DNA of 64,000 nt, taken from NCBI GenBank assembly GCA_963803165.1, contig CAWDLK010000001.1:62001-126000 (forward strand), in the 5' to 3' direction. Origin of the DNA: Changshengia sp963803165 (GTDB taxonomy: Bacteria; Chloroflexota; Dormibacteria; Aeolococcales; Aeolococcaceae). Both the position numbers and the translations under genes were made by a program. Below the pieces are notes generated by a model. It did not search any database, was not told the origin of the DNA, and saw only the letters and a program-made list of their open reading frames with translations. Shown here piece after piece: positions 8,867 through 18,378 of the stretch. Within the stretch, counting starts at the first letter, position 1; the number at the start of each line of letters is the position of its first letter.

Positions 8867-11325
8867 GCATCTTCCACCCCGGCGACATCCGGCCGATCGA
8901 CCTCGAGCAGGAGATGCGCCAGAGCTACCTGGACTACGCGATGAGCGTCATCGTGAGCCGGGCCCTGCCCGACGTGCGCGACGGGCTCAAGCCGGTCCAG
9001 CGCCGCATCCTCTACGCGATGCTCCAGGAGGGCATCACCGCCGGCTCCAAGACCAAGAAGTCGGCGGCGATCGTGGGCGAGGTGATGAAGAACTATCACC
9101 CCCACGGCGACCAGTCGATCTACGACACCCTGGCCCGTCTGGTCCAGCCCTGGGTGATGCGCTACCCCCTGGTGACCGGCCAGGGCAACTTCGGCTCGGT
9201 GGACGGCGACCCGCCCGCGGCCCAGCGCTACACCGAGGCCCGGATGTCGGCGGTGGCCATGACCATGGTCGAGGACATCGACAAGGACACGGTCGACATG
9301 GTCGAGACCTACCTTGCCGACCCCACCGTGGTCGAGCCCAGCGTGCTCCCCGCGCTGCTCCCCAACCTGCTGGTCAACGGCGCCAGCGGGATCGCGGTGG
9401 GCATGGCCACCAACATCCCACCCCACAACCTCGGCGAGGTCTGCGACGCGGTGACCCGGCTCGTCGACGATCCGGAGACCAGCACCGAGGACCTGGTGCG
9501 GATCATCCCCGGGCCCGACTTCCCGACCGGGGGGATGATCTACGCGCGCGACATCTCCCAGGTGTACGCGACCGGGCACGGGCGCATCGTGATGCGCGCC
9601 CAGGTCGAGTTCGAGGAGTCGCGCCACGGCCGCGAGCAGATCATCGTCCGGGAGCTCCCCTACCAGGTCAACAAGGCGCGGCTCCTGGCCAGCATCGCCG
9701 AGCTGGTCAACGACAAGAAGATCGAGGGGGTCGCCGACCTCCGCGACGAGTCGGGCCGCAGCGAGAGCACCCGGATCGTCATCGAGCTCAAGCCCAGCGC
9801 GCGGCCCCACACCGTGCTCAACAACCTCTACAAGCACACCCAGCTCCAGTACACCTTCGGCGCTCTGATGCTGGCCCTGGTCGACGGCCGGCCCCAGGTG
9901 CTCGGGCTCAAGGCGATCCTCCAGCACTTCATCGACTTCCGCCGCCAGGTGGTGGTCCGGCGCACCCGCTTCCTGCTGGCCAGGGCCCGGGAGCGCGCCC
10001 ACATCCTGGAGGGGTTGCTCAAGTGCCTCGATCACATCGACGAGGTGATCGCCCTGATCCGGGCCGCCCAGGACGAGCGGGCCGCCCAGGCGGCGCTGGA
10101 GCAGCGCTTCGAGCTCACCGACCGCCAGTCGAAGGCGATCGTCGACCTCCGTCTGGGCCGGCTGACCCGGCTCGAGTCCGGGAAGATCCGCGAGGAGTAC
10201 GAGTCCCTGATCAAGGAGATCGCCCGCTTCGAGGACGTGCTGGGCAACCCGCGCCTGGTGGACCAGCTGATCAAGGACGAGCTGGCCGACCTGCGCAAGC
10301 GCTTCAGCGACCCGCGCCGCACCGAGATCCGCTACGGCGAGATCGACATGAACGACGAGGACCTGATCCCCAAGGAGCAGGTCTTCGTGACCCTCACCCA
10401 CCGCGGCTACATCAAGCGGATCCCGCTGGACAGCTACCGCGCCCAGCACCGGGGCGGGCGGGGCGTGGTGGGGGCGAAGCGCTCGACCGAGCAGGACTAC
10501 GTGGAGCATTCCACCACCGCCTCGACCCACAGCGACATGCTCTTCTTCACCAACCGGGGGCGCGTCTTCCGGCTGCGCACCCACGAGATCCCGGACGTCA
10601 AGCGCCAGGCCAAGGGCCTCCCTGTCATCAACCTGATCGAGATCGACCAGGGGGAGAGGATCACCTCCCTGATCGCCGTCGACGGCTTCTCCGACGAGCA
10701 GTACCTGGTGATGGTCACCCGCCTCGGCCAGATCAAGAAGACGCCTTCGGCGGCCTACTCGGCGGTGCGGCGCAACGGTCTCATCGCCATCAACCTCCAG
10801 GAGGACGACGAGCTGGACTGGGTGAGGATCTCGACCGGCGGCGACCAGCTGCTGGTGGTCACCCGCCAGGGCAAGGGCGCGCGCTTCTCCGAGAAGGAGG
10901 TCCGGCCGATGGGCCGGGACACCATGGGGGTGGGGGCGATGCGGCTCCGGCCCGGTGACGAGGTGGCCGGCTTCGACATCGTCAACCCGCGCGGTCACGT
11001 CCTGGTGGTGACCCAGCTGGGCTTCGGCAAGCTCACCCCGATGGAGGACTACCCGGTCAAGAGCCGCAACATCCAGGGGGTCTACACGGTCGACCAGAAC
11101 GCGCTGCCGAAGATCGGCGAGATCGTGGGGATGCGGGTGGTCGAGGACCTCTCCGAGGAGCTGATGGTGGTCTCGACCATGGGCCAGGTGATCCGGATCC
11201 CGCTGGCCCAGGTCAGGGTGTCAGGGCGTCAGACCCGCGGCGTGATCATCATGAGGCTGGCCGACGGCGACCGGGTCGGCTCCATGGCCGGGGTGGGACG
11301 GGCCGAAGCCCTCGAGGCCGACTGA
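8863..11325 (+). CDS. gyrA: DNA gyrase subunit A
   Basis: An 820-residue breakage-reunion subunit. The winged-helix/tower core includes DYAMSVIVSRALPDVRDGLKP, GEVMKNYHPHGD and the catalytic Tyr123 in AAQRYTEARM. The C-terminal beta-pinwheel starts with a GyrA box variant, QHRGGRG, near 10447. In the quinolone pocket the sequence reads HPHGDQSIYD, so the residue equivalent to E. coli Ser83 is Gln84. The GTG start at 8863 overlaps the plsX stop. A short GC hairpin follows the stop before the convergent DUF5679 gene. Confidence 0.96.
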   Translation: MSIFHPGDIRPIDLEQEMRQSYLDYAMSVIVSRALPDVRDGLKPVQRRILYAMLQEGITAGSKTKKSAAIVGEVMKNYHPHGDQSIYDTLARLVQPWVMRYPLVTGQGNFGSVDGDPPAAQRYTEARMSAVAMTMVEDIDKDTVDMVETYLADPTVVEPSVLPALLPNLLVNGASGIAVGMATNIPPHNLGEVCDAVTRLVDDPETSTEDLVRIIPGPDFPTGGMIYARDISQVYATGHGRIVMRAQVEFEESRHGREQIIVRELPYQVNKARLLASIAELVNDKKIEGVADLRDESGRSESTRIVIELKPSARPHTVLNNLYKHTQLQYTFGALMLALVDGRPQVLGLKAILQHFIDFRRQVVVRRTRFLLARARERAHILEGLLKCLDHIDEVIALIRAAQDERAAQAALEQRFELTDRQSKAIVDLRLGRLTRLESGKIREEYESLIKEIARFEDVLGNPRLVDQLIKDELADLRKRFSDPRRTEIRYGEIDMNDEDLIPKEQVFVTLTHRGYIKRIPLDSYRAQHRGGRGVVGAKRSTEQDYVEHSTTASTHSDMLFFTNRGRVFRLRTHEIPDVKRQAKGLPVINLIEIDQGERITSLIAVDGFSDEQYLVMVTRLGQIKKTPSAAYSAVRRNGLIAINLQEDDELDWVRISTGGDQLLVVTRQGKGARFSEKEVRPMGRDTMGVGAMRLRPGDEVAGFDIVNPRGHVLVVTQLGFGKLTPMEDYPVKSRNIQGVYTVDQNALPKIGEIVGMRVVEDLSEELMVVSTMGQVIRIPLAQVRVSGRQTRGVIIMRLADGDRVGSMAGVGRAEALEAD

Positions 11326-11338
11326 GGGGCACTGCCCC
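11326..11338. terminator. Weak GC hairpin between convergent gyrA and DUF5679 genes
   Basis: GGGGC-ACT-GCCCC lies directly after the gyrA stop and before the stop of the opposing small gene. It has only five pairs and no T tract, so it is a weak candidate. Confidence 0.25.
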
Positions 11339-11344
11339 GGACGG

Positions 11345-11497
11345 TCAGAGCTCGGCCTTGCCGATCTTGAAGATCTTGGTGCCGCAGGTCGGGCAGGTGC
11401 CGGTGGTGGCCGGCTTGCCGTTCTTCATGGTGATCGCCTGAGCGTCCTTGATCTCTGTCTGCTTCTTGCACTTGAGACAGTAGCCGGAGACAGCCAT
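11345..11497 (-). CDS. DUF5679 zinc-ribbon microprotein
   Basis: A complete 50-residue protein. It has two zinc knuckles, CLKC (residues 7-10) and CPTC (35-38), flanking KKQTEIKDAQ and MKNGKPATTG, and ends in GTKIFKIGKAEL. This matches the short DUF5679 family; related zinc ribbons occur as C-terminal appendages of topoisomerases in some bacteria (family knowledge). Function is unknown. The ATG at 11497 has a good GGAGAGG ribosome-binding site. It lies convergent to gyrA, so a topological link is tempting but unproven. Confidence 0.8.
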   Translation of the reverse strand: MAVSGYCLKCKKQTEIKDAQAITMKNGKPATTGTCPTCGTKIFKIGKAEL

Positions 11498-11751
11498 CGG
11501 TTCCTCTCCTGGATTGCACGGGATGGGCCGGGTGCGCCCGGCGGGCTTGACCCGGGATTGTAAGCAGATGCCGGCCGCCACGGTCGAATTCAGCCGAATT
11601 GGGGGGAGGAACGCGTCGAACCCAGCGCAACAGCCGAGCGGCTCGATCCCTTCGCAGAGGCGCGCCGCCGGCCGCCGGTCCCGCCGCCGGCGTCGCCCGG
11701 GACGCGGGGATCTCACCGTAACCGCGGCGGCTCCCGTGGCGTATTAGCTGC

Positions 11752-11901
11752 ATGACTATTCACCACACCAGCCTCCCCCCTGAGCCCCGGGTGGTCGCCG
11801 GTTATGGGATGGCGAGCCCGCGCGCGATCGCGCTGGCCGTGACCGCCATCGCCGGGCTCGGCGCGCTCGTGGTGTGGGCGCTCTCCGTCCTCGTCGGCTG
11901 A
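11752..11901 (+). CDS. Small single-span membrane protein, hypothetical
   Basis: A 49-residue open frame with a polar N-terminus (MTIHHTSLPPEPRVVAGYGM) and one long hydrophobic helix at about residues 26-47 ending at the stop, a tail-anchored layout. There is no convincing ribosome-binding site. The ~250 bp upstream (11500-11750) holds no other gene I can support. Composition matches neighbouring coding DNA. It may be a real membrane microprotein or a chance open frame. Confidence 0.4.
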   Translation: MTIHHTSLPPEPRVVAGYGMASPRAIALAVTAIAGLGALVVWALSVLVG

Positions 11902-11986
11902 GCCGGCGCCAACCGGGGAGCGGCGGGACCGGGACCGACCGGGCCGGCGCGCGCGGAGGAGACGGCCGGCGGCGGCGTGCGACCCG

Positions 11987-12407
11987 CTAGCTGTCGCCCC
12001 CGAGCATGGCGATCGACCCGTTGAAGGTGGCCCCGTCCTCGACGTGGAGCTTGCCGACCCGCAGGTTCCCCTGGAGGTAGCCCGACCCGGCGAGGCGGAG
12101 GCGCTGCTGGGCGGTGACCTCACCCTCGACCCGGCCCCGGATGCTCAGGTTGCGGCACTCCAGCCGCGCCTTGACCACCGCCGAGGCCTCGACGTTGACG
12201 TCACCGGTGGTGATCACCTCTCCCTCGATCGTGCCGTGAACGACGAGATCGCTGCGGATGATCAGCTTCCCCTCGAGGCGATCGTCGACGCCCAGGGTCA
12301 CCGTGCCGCCGCTAGAGTTCTCGCCGACACGCTGGCGGTCCGGTTTCGGCAGCACCATGGGGTCCTTCGTCTCCGGGCTGGCGCTCATCTTCTCTGCGGT
12401 CTGGTCC

Positions 12408-12409
<2 letters not shown>
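11987..12409 (-). CDS. Bactofilin-type polymer-forming cytoskeletal protein
   Basis: A 140-residue protein with a disordered N-terminus (1-33) followed by the beta-helical repeat core typical of bactofilins: TVTLGVDDRLEGKL, VVHGTIEGEVITTGDVNVE, VVKARLECRNLSIRGRVEGEV, GYLQGNLRVGKLHVEDGATFNGSI. It would self-assemble into membrane-associated filaments involved in cell shape or polarity (family knowledge). The ATG at 12409 is preceded by AGGGGAAGGA. Its start codon overlaps the start codon of the divergent methyltransferase (CATG). Confidence 0.85.
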
Positions 12410-13322
<913 letters not shown>

Positions 13323-13386
13323 GCGGGAGCGGTGCCGGCCCGGTGACGAGGGCGCGACGCCTCCCGAGGGAGCGCGGAGGCCGCCG

Positions 13387-13392
13387 TACCAT
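13387..13392 (+). promoter_or_regulatory. -10 box TACCAT upstream of mini-ORF and GT87 gene
   Basis: TACCAT is followed by 6 nt and then GTG (13399). The same spacing recurs before many genes in this window and suggests leaderless transcription. Confidence 0.4.
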
Positions 13393-13398
13393 CCGCCC

Positions 13399-13449
13399 GT
13401 GGTGAGATGGCCGGCGCCGGCGCGGGCCGGGCGGGGCCGGTCATCGTGA
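13399..13449 (+). CDS. Possible leaderless 16-codon leader ORF overlapping an in-frame GTG of the GT87 gene
   Basis: GTG at 13399, 6 nt after TACCAT, opens a 16-residue Arg/Ala/Pro-rich frame (VVRWPAPARAGRGRSS). Its TGA overlaps an in-frame GTG (13446) of the glycosyltransferase gene as GTGA. If real it would couple ribosomes into the membrane protein gene. A similar arrangement occurs before the SRPBCC gene at 31868. Confidence 0.3.
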   Translation: MVRWPAPARAGRGRSS

Positions 13450-14750
13450 CCGGCTCGGGGTTCGCGCTCTCGCAGCGCACACGGCGCCTCGGCGTCGCCC
13501 TCATCGTGGTCACCGTGGCCGCCGTCGCGGTGGCCCTCAAGTCCTTTGTCCTCGACCCCCTGACCGGCCATTTCGGCGGGCCGTTCGAGGACTTCCAGGC
13601 CTACCTGGGGGCGGCGCGCTCGATGGCTGCCGGAGGGTCGCCGTACGCGCAGTTCGACCCCTCCACCGTGGTCATGTCGGGCTTCGACTACCCGCCGTTC
13701 GCGGCCGTGGTGGTGCGCCCGCTGGGACTGCTCGGGGACCGGGCGGCGATGGTGGTCTGGCTGTTGGCGACCCTCGCCTCAGCGGTGGCGGGCGCCATCC
13801 TGGTGGCGCGCACCGCCCTCCCCCGCTCCTGGCCGGCCACCGAGCTCGGGGTCCTCGCCGCCCTCGCCTTCGCCCCCTCCAGCTACAACTTCTGGCACGG
13901 GCAGATCAACCCGGTCGTCTTCCTCCTGCTCGCGGTCGCCTTCTGGGCCTACGTTCGCGAGCGCCCGGTCACGGTGGGCGTCCTGCTCGGCTTCGCGGCC
14001 GCGATCAAGATCGCCCCGGTGATCTTCCTGATCCTGCTGGTGCGCCGCCGCTGGTGGCGCGGTGCGGGGGCGATGGTCGCCACCGGGCTCGCCACCAGCT
14101 CGATCGCCCTCGCCGCGGTGGGCATCGAGCCCTGGACCACCTTCCTCACCCGCGTGCTCCCCGACCTCGACCGGGCCACGGGATGGATCTACAACCAATC
14201 GATCGGGGGAGCCATCAGCCGGCTGGCCGACCAATCGGTGCTGCACGTGCAGCCGACCTCGGCGCTCGTCCAGGTGACCGGGGTCGTGGCGGCCCTCGTG
14301 GTCCTGGGGATCGCCGGCTGGGCGACCCGCCCTGGCTCCCGGGCCCCGGAGGAGCGCGGCGTCGAGTTCGGGCTGGGGATCACCGCCATGCTCCTGGCGG
14401 GGGGGATCGCCTGGTATCCCCACTTCACGCACCTCCTCATCCCCCTCTTCGCGGTGGCCGGCCTGGCCGCGGCGCGAGGGTGGAGGGCGGAGCGCTCCGC
14501 GGTCGTGGCAGCCGCGGCGGTGCTGGTCGCGTTCGGGCTGGTGGCCCCGGCGGCGATCGCGGCCCTGACCATCCAGGGGGTCACCGCGATCAGCGGGACC
14601 GCGGCGTGGTGGCCCTTCCTACAGCTCTGCTCGCTGCCGTGCCTCTGCGTGGCCTGGCTGGCCGCCGTCCTGGCCTGGAGACTGCGGCGGGAGCCGGTGG
14701 CGGCCGCCTCACCGGATCTGGTCGAGGCGCCCGCCGGGGCCTCCGGCTGA
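13407..14750 (+). CDS. GT87 (DUF2029) polytopic mannosyltransferase
   Basis: A 447-residue integral membrane protein with about ten hydrophobic spans. It carries GT87 features: an FEDFQAYLGAA segment after the first span, the SGFDYPPFAAVVVRPLG loop, FWHGQINPVVFLLL, LLGFAAAIKIAPVIFL and WYPHFTHLLIPL. Family members move mannose from polyprenyl-phosphate-mannose onto lipid or glycan acceptors on the outer face of the membrane. The ATG at 13407 or the GTG at 13446 could be the start; the latter overlaps the stop of a possible leader ORF. Confidence 0.82.
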   Translation: MAGAGAGRAGPVIVTGSGFALSQRTRRLGVALIVVTVAAVAVALKSFVLDPLTGHFGGPFEDFQAYLGAARSMAAGGSPYAQFDPSTVVMSGFDYPPFAAVVVRPLGLLGDRAAMVVWLLATLASAVAGAILVARTALPRSWPATELGVLAALAFAPSSYNFWHGQINPVVFLLLAVAFWAYVRERPVTVGVLLGFAAAIKIAPVIFLILLVRRRWWRGAGAMVATGLATSSIALAAVGIEPWTTFLTRVLPDLDRATGWIYNQSIGGAISRLADQSVLHVQPTSALVQVTGVVAALVVLGIAGWATRPGSRAPEERGVEFGLGITAMLLAGGIAWYPHFTHLLIPLFAVAGLAAARGWRAERSAVVAAAAVLVAFGLVAPAAIAALTIQGVTAISGTAAWWPFLQLCSLPCLCVAWLAAVLAWRLRREPVAAASPDLVEAPAGASG

Positions 14751-14755
14751 TCCGC

Positions 14756-16837
14756 TCAGGCGCTCGCGGCGGCGTGCTCCTTCTGATGGGCCTCGATGAG
14801 CTGCTGGGCGACGTGCGCCGGGACCTCCTCGTAATGGGAGAGCTCGGTGGCGTAGCGCCCCCTCCCCTGGGTCAGGGCGCGGAGGTCGATCGGGAAGGTG
14901 AACATCTCCGCCTGGGGCATCTGCGCGGTCACCTCCGAGCGCCCGTCGCCGAGGGGGTTCATCCCCGCCACCCGGCCGCGGCGGGAGTTGAAGAGGCCGA
15001 TCACGTCCCCGGTGAAGCGCTCGGGCACCACCACCTTGACGATCACGATGGGTTCGAGCAGCACCGGTGAGGCCTTCTGCACCGCCTCGCGCATCGCCAT
15101 CGAGCCGGCGATCTGGAAGGCGATGTCCTTGCCGTCGACGGGATGGGTGGAGCCGTCGACCAGCCGGACGCGGACGTCCACGACCGGGTTGCCGCTGATC
15201 GCCCCCTGCTCCATGGTCTGCCGGACGCCCTTCTCGACCGAGGGACGGAACTGCTGGGGGATGGACCCGCCGAAGATCTTGTCCTGCCACTCGTAGCCAC
15301 CGCCCCGCGGCAGCGGCTCGATCTCGATGGTGCAGTCGCCGTAGAGCCCGGCTCCGCCCGACTGCTTCTTGTAGCGGTGCTGGACCCGGGCCTGTCCGTT
15401 GATGGTCTCGCGGTAGGGGATGCGGGGCGCCTGGAGGGTCGCGTCGACCCCGTACTTGCGACGCATCTTCTCGAGCACCACGTCGAGGTGGACGTCCCCG
15501 AGGCCGTGGGCGATCACCTCGTGGGTGACCGGGTCCCGGTCGATCGAGAAGGCGGGGTCCTCCTCGGCCAGGCGAGCCAGCGACTGCATGATCTTGTCGT
15601 CGTCACCCTTGGTCCGGGCCGTGATCGCCGCCGAGTAGGCCGGGGAGGGGACCGAGATCGCGGGCATGACGACGGGGGCCGAGCGGTCGCAGAGGGTGTC
15701 GCCGGTCACCGTGGCGGAGAGCTTGGTCAGCACCGCGACCTCGCCCGCGCCCACCTCGCCGGCGCTCACCACCTGCTTGCCCATGGGGCGGCCCAGCTGG
15801 GCAAAGCGCTCCTCCGCCTTCTGGACCGCGTTGTAGGGATGGGTCTCGCCCCGCAGCGTGCCCCGGAGCACCCGGACGTAGGAGACCTTCCCGAAGTTGT
15901 CGACGGAGGTCCGGAAGACCTGCGCGACCAGGGGGCCGGCCGGGTCGCAGGGGATCTCGACCTCCTTGCCGGAGGCGTCGCTCCCCCGGCGCAGCCGCTG
16001 CTGGGGAGACGGGAGGAAGCTCACGATGCTGTCCAGCACCAGCGCCGCGCCCCGGGCGTCGGCGGCGGCGGCGCAGACGACCGGCACCAGGGTGCCGGCG
16101 CCCGCTCCCCGGCCGATCGCGGTGCGGATCTCGTCGGAGGAGAGGGCGGTGCCCTCGAGGTACTTCTCGATCAGCGCGTCGTCGGTCTCGGCGGCGGCGT
16201 CGGTGAGCGCGCTCCGAGCGCGCTCCACCTCGGCGACCATCTCCGCGGGCAGCTCGGCGGGGGTGGCGCCGCCGTCCGTTCCGAAGCGGTGGGCGGTTCC
16301 GTCGACCAGGTCGACGTAGCCGGTCAGAGCCTCGGCGGCCCCGACGGGCACGACCACGGCGATCGGCTTGCGGCCGAAGGCCTCCCGCAGCGCGTCGACC
16401 GTGGCTTCGAAGGCCGCATTCTCCCGGTCCATCCGGTTGACCACGATCAGGCAGGGCAGACCGGCCGCGGTGAGCATCTCCCAGGCCAGCTCGGCGCCGA
16501 CGGGCACCGAGCCGTTGGCGCTCACCACCAGGACGGCGGCGTCGGCACCGGCCAGCGCGCAGGCCACCTCGCCGGCGAAGTCCTGAAAGCCCGGGGCGTC
16601 GATGAGGGTGACCCGGGTGTCCCGCCAGTCGCAGTGGGCGACGGCGGCGCTGATGGAGATGGAGCGGCGCTGCTCCTCGGGCTCGGAGTCGAGGATCGAG
16701 GTGCCCTGATCGGCGGAGCCGAGCCGCGCCGTCGCGCCGGCCGTGTGCAGGAGCGCCTCGCAGAGGGTGGTCTTGCCGTCATGGCTGTGGCCGACGACGG
16801 CGACGGTGCGAATGCGGTCCGGTGCGGGCGTGGCCAT
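14756..16837 (-). CDS. Elongation factor G-like GTPase (EF-G2/FusA2 type)
   Basis: A 693-residue paralogue of EF-G. The P-loop GHSHDGKTT (16-24), switch-I-like EQRRSISIS, DAPGFQDF (80-87, instead of DTPGHVDF) and G4 NRMD (134-137, instead of NKMD) show a diverged GTPase. Domains II-V are present, with RVQHRYKKQSGG and FNSRRGRVAGMNPLGDG near the C-terminus. These substitutions are typical of the EF-G-like group whose role in ribosome recycling or stress is less defined. It stands alone; ATG 16837 has a GGAGGAGG ribosome-binding site 11 nt upstream. A canonical fusA is not in this window. Confidence 0.88.
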   Translation of the reverse strand: MATPAPDRIRTVAVVGHSHDGKTTLCEALLHTAGATARLGSADQGTSILDSEPEEQRRSISISAAVAHCDWRDTRVTLIDAPGFQDFAGEVACALAGADAAVLVVSANGSVPVGAELAWEMLTAAGLPCLIVVNRMDRENAAFEATVDALREAFGRKPIAVVVPVGAAEALTGYVDLVDGTAHRFGTDGGATPAELPAEMVAEVERARSALTDAAAETDDALIEKYLEGTALSSDEIRTAIGRGAGAGTLVPVVCAAAADARGAALVLDSIVSFLPSPQQRLRRGSDASGKEVEIPCDPAGPLVAQVFRTSVDNFGKVSYVRVLRGTLRGETHPYNAVQKAEERFAQLGRPMGKQVVSAGEVGAGEVAVLTKLSATVTGDTLCDRSAPVVMPAISVPSPAYSAAITARTKGDDDKIMQSLARLAEEDPAFSIDRDPVTHEVIAHGLGDVHLDVVLEKMRRKYGVDATLQAPRIPYRETINGQARVQHRYKKQSGGAGLYGDCTIEIEPLPRGGGYEWQDKIFGGSIPQQFRPSVEKGVRQTMEQGAISGNPVVDVRVRLVDGSTHPVDGKDIAFQIAGSMAMREAVQKASPVLLEPIVIVKVVVPERFTGDVIGLFNSRRGRVAGMNPLGDGRSEVTAQMPQAEMFTFPIDLRALTQGRGRYATELSHYEEVPAHVAQQLIEAHQKEHAAASA

Positions 16838-16991
16838 GGCGTGAACGACCTCCTCCGATGCGGACGGCCGCTCGCGGCGCGGCGGCGGCAGCAGCCAATG
16901 GTATTGCGGGGCCGCGTCACTCCGCCCAGGCTCGCGGGAGGAGCCGGCCCGGGCCGCCGCTGGCGGCCGGATCGGGGCAGACTCCCCTCGG

Positions 16992-17468
16992 ATGCTCCGA
17001 CCTCGCTTCGCTGCGCTCGCCCTTCTCCTCACCGCCTGCGGCGGCGCGACGGCACTGGCGACGGCCACGCCGAGCTGCCGGCCGCCGGTCTCACTCCCCC
17101 AGCCCGTGACCGCCGCGCCCCCCGTCTCGGCCACCGCCGACCGGGCCCAGGTCGACCCGGGCGGTACGGTGACCTTCACCGAGACGGTGACCGGGCCCGC
17201 CACCGTCGAGGTCGACTGCTCACAGCCGGTCCAGCTGGTGGTCACCGACCGCACCGGGCTCAGCGTCTACGGCAGCTCCTCGGCCGCCGCCGGCGCCAGC
17301 GCCTGCGGCACCCTCGTGCTCGGCGCGGGCGCGGGGGAGAGCTACCAGGTGGTCTGGCCGGTCGACCCCAGCCTGCCAGGAGGGACGTACACCGCGATCC
17401 TCTCCCTGGGGGACGCCCCCGAGCTCACTCTGAGCCTCGCCGTCGGGACCCTCCCGGGCGTGTGCTGA
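16992..17468 (+). CDS. Predicted lipoprotein with BsuPI-like beta domain
   Basis: 158 residues. The signal peptide ends in a lipobox LLTAC, giving a lipidated Cys near residue 16. A Thr/Pro-rich spacer leads to a beta-rich domain with RAQVDPGGTVTFTETVTG, VQLVVTDRTGLSVY and SYQVVWPVDPSLPGGTYTAI, a layout like intracellular-proteinase-inhibitor (BsuPI) folds. Exact role unknown. The 3' end overlaps the convergent methyltransferase gene by 44 bp. Confidence 0.65.
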   Translation: MLRPRFAALALLLTACGGATALATATPSCRPPVSLPQPVTAAPPVSATADRAQVDPGGTVTFTETVTGPATVEVDCSQPVQLVVTDRTGLSVYGSSSAAAGASACGTLVLGAGAGESYQVVWPVDPSLPGGTYTAILSLGDAPELTLSLAVGTLPGVC

Positions 17469-18321
17469 GGGCGACGGTCGTCGAGGGCTCGGCGACCACC
17501 AGCACGCTGTCGCTGAGCGGGCCGCCGGGGTGGCGGGTCCACCCGTCGAACGTCCGGACCACGCGCAGGCCGGCCCGGCCGAGCAGCGCCTCGATCTCGT
17601 CGAAGGCGAGGAGCCGGCTGGTGGTCTGCTGGACGGCGAGGCTTCCGTCCCCGAAGACGGCGACCTCGCGGAGGACGAAGAGGTTGCGGGCCCGGTCGTA
17701 GACGCTGTCGCTGAGCAGCAGCTGGCGCCGAGAGCCGAGCAGTGACCAGTCCGTCACCTCCCAGGCCGAGAGCCGCCCGGGAAGCTGGTCGGGTCGCAGG
17801 CGGAACTCGGCGATCAACCGCCCGCCGGGCAGGAGCGAGGCACGAAGCCGGCGCAGGGCCGCGAGCTGTCCGCGCGCGGTCAGGTTCTCGAGGACGTAGT
17901 AGATGAGCAGGGCCGCCCCGTAGCGGGTCGAGGCGGTCAGCTCCCGGACGTCGGCCACCTCGAAGCGGGCCTGGCGCGCGACCCCCTCGGCACGCGCCTC
18001 CCGCCGCGCGTGACGGATGACGGCGGGGCCGATGTCGATCCCGTCGACCTGGTAGCCGAGCCGGGCGAGCCGGATCGCGTAGAGGCCGGGCCCGCACCCG
18101 GCGTCGAGCACCCGTGCGGGGGGTTCGGGGAGGAGCTGGACGAGGCGGCGCACATGCCGCTCGACGAGCGTCCGGCGCCGGCTGGCCCCGTCGTGGGACT
18201 GATCGAGGTGCTCAGCCAGGAGACGGCGGCTGAAGGCGGGATCCGACCAGTCCAGCTCGGCCCGGGGGTCGAACGGGCGCGGCCAGGTGGGGAAGCTGGA
18301 GAGACGTCGGACACGGGCCAC
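17425..18321 (-). CDS. SAM-dependent methyltransferase
   Basis: About 298 residues. An N-terminal helical segment (RAELDWSDPAFSRRLLAEHLDQSHD) precedes the Rossmann core with motif I VLDAGCGPGLYAIRLA and post-I VDGIDIGPAVIRHAR. Then come VADVRELTA, LLIYYVLENLT and a C-terminal beta region carrying RLLAFDEIEALLGRAGL. Substrate unknown. The GTG at 18321 is the best start but has only a weak ribosome-binding site. It is divergent from the PlsY-like gene and convergent with the lipoprotein. Confidence 0.75.
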   Translation of the reverse strand: MARVRRLSSFPTWPRPFDPRAELDWSDPAFSRRLLAEHLDQSHDGASRRRTLVERHVRRLVQLLPEPPARVLDAGCGPGLYAIRLARLGYQVDGIDIGPAVIRHARREARAEGVARQARFEVADVRELTASTRYGAALLIYYVLENLTARGQLAALRRLRASLLPGGRLIAEFRLRPDQLPGRLSAWEVTDWSLLGSRRQLLLSDSVYDRARNLFVLREVAVFGDGSLAVQQTTSRLLAFDEIEALLGRAGLRVVRTFDGWTRHPGGPLSDSVLVVAEPSTTVALSTRPGGSRRRGSE

Positions 18322-18365
18322 GGCTGACTGCCCATTCTCTGCCCCCGCGGCGCGGTTGGCTCGGC

Positions 18366-18371
18366 TAGGCT
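18366..18371 (+). promoter_or_regulatory. -10 box TAGGCT, leaderless promoter of the PlsY-like gene
   Basis: TAGGCT is followed by 7 nt and the GTG start at 18379, with no room for a ribosome-binding site. Confidence 0.45.
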
Positions 18372-18378
18372 CGTCGCC

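Noticed and set aside
8644..10998. Long (784-residue) minus-strand open frame opposite gyrA
   Set aside because: It is a GC-rich antisense shadow with His/Asp/Val-rich composition and no domain; gyrA is unambiguous.
15143..17701. Long plus-strand open frame opposite the EF-G-like gene
   Set aside because: Antisense shadow of a clear GTPase gene; no recognisable motif.
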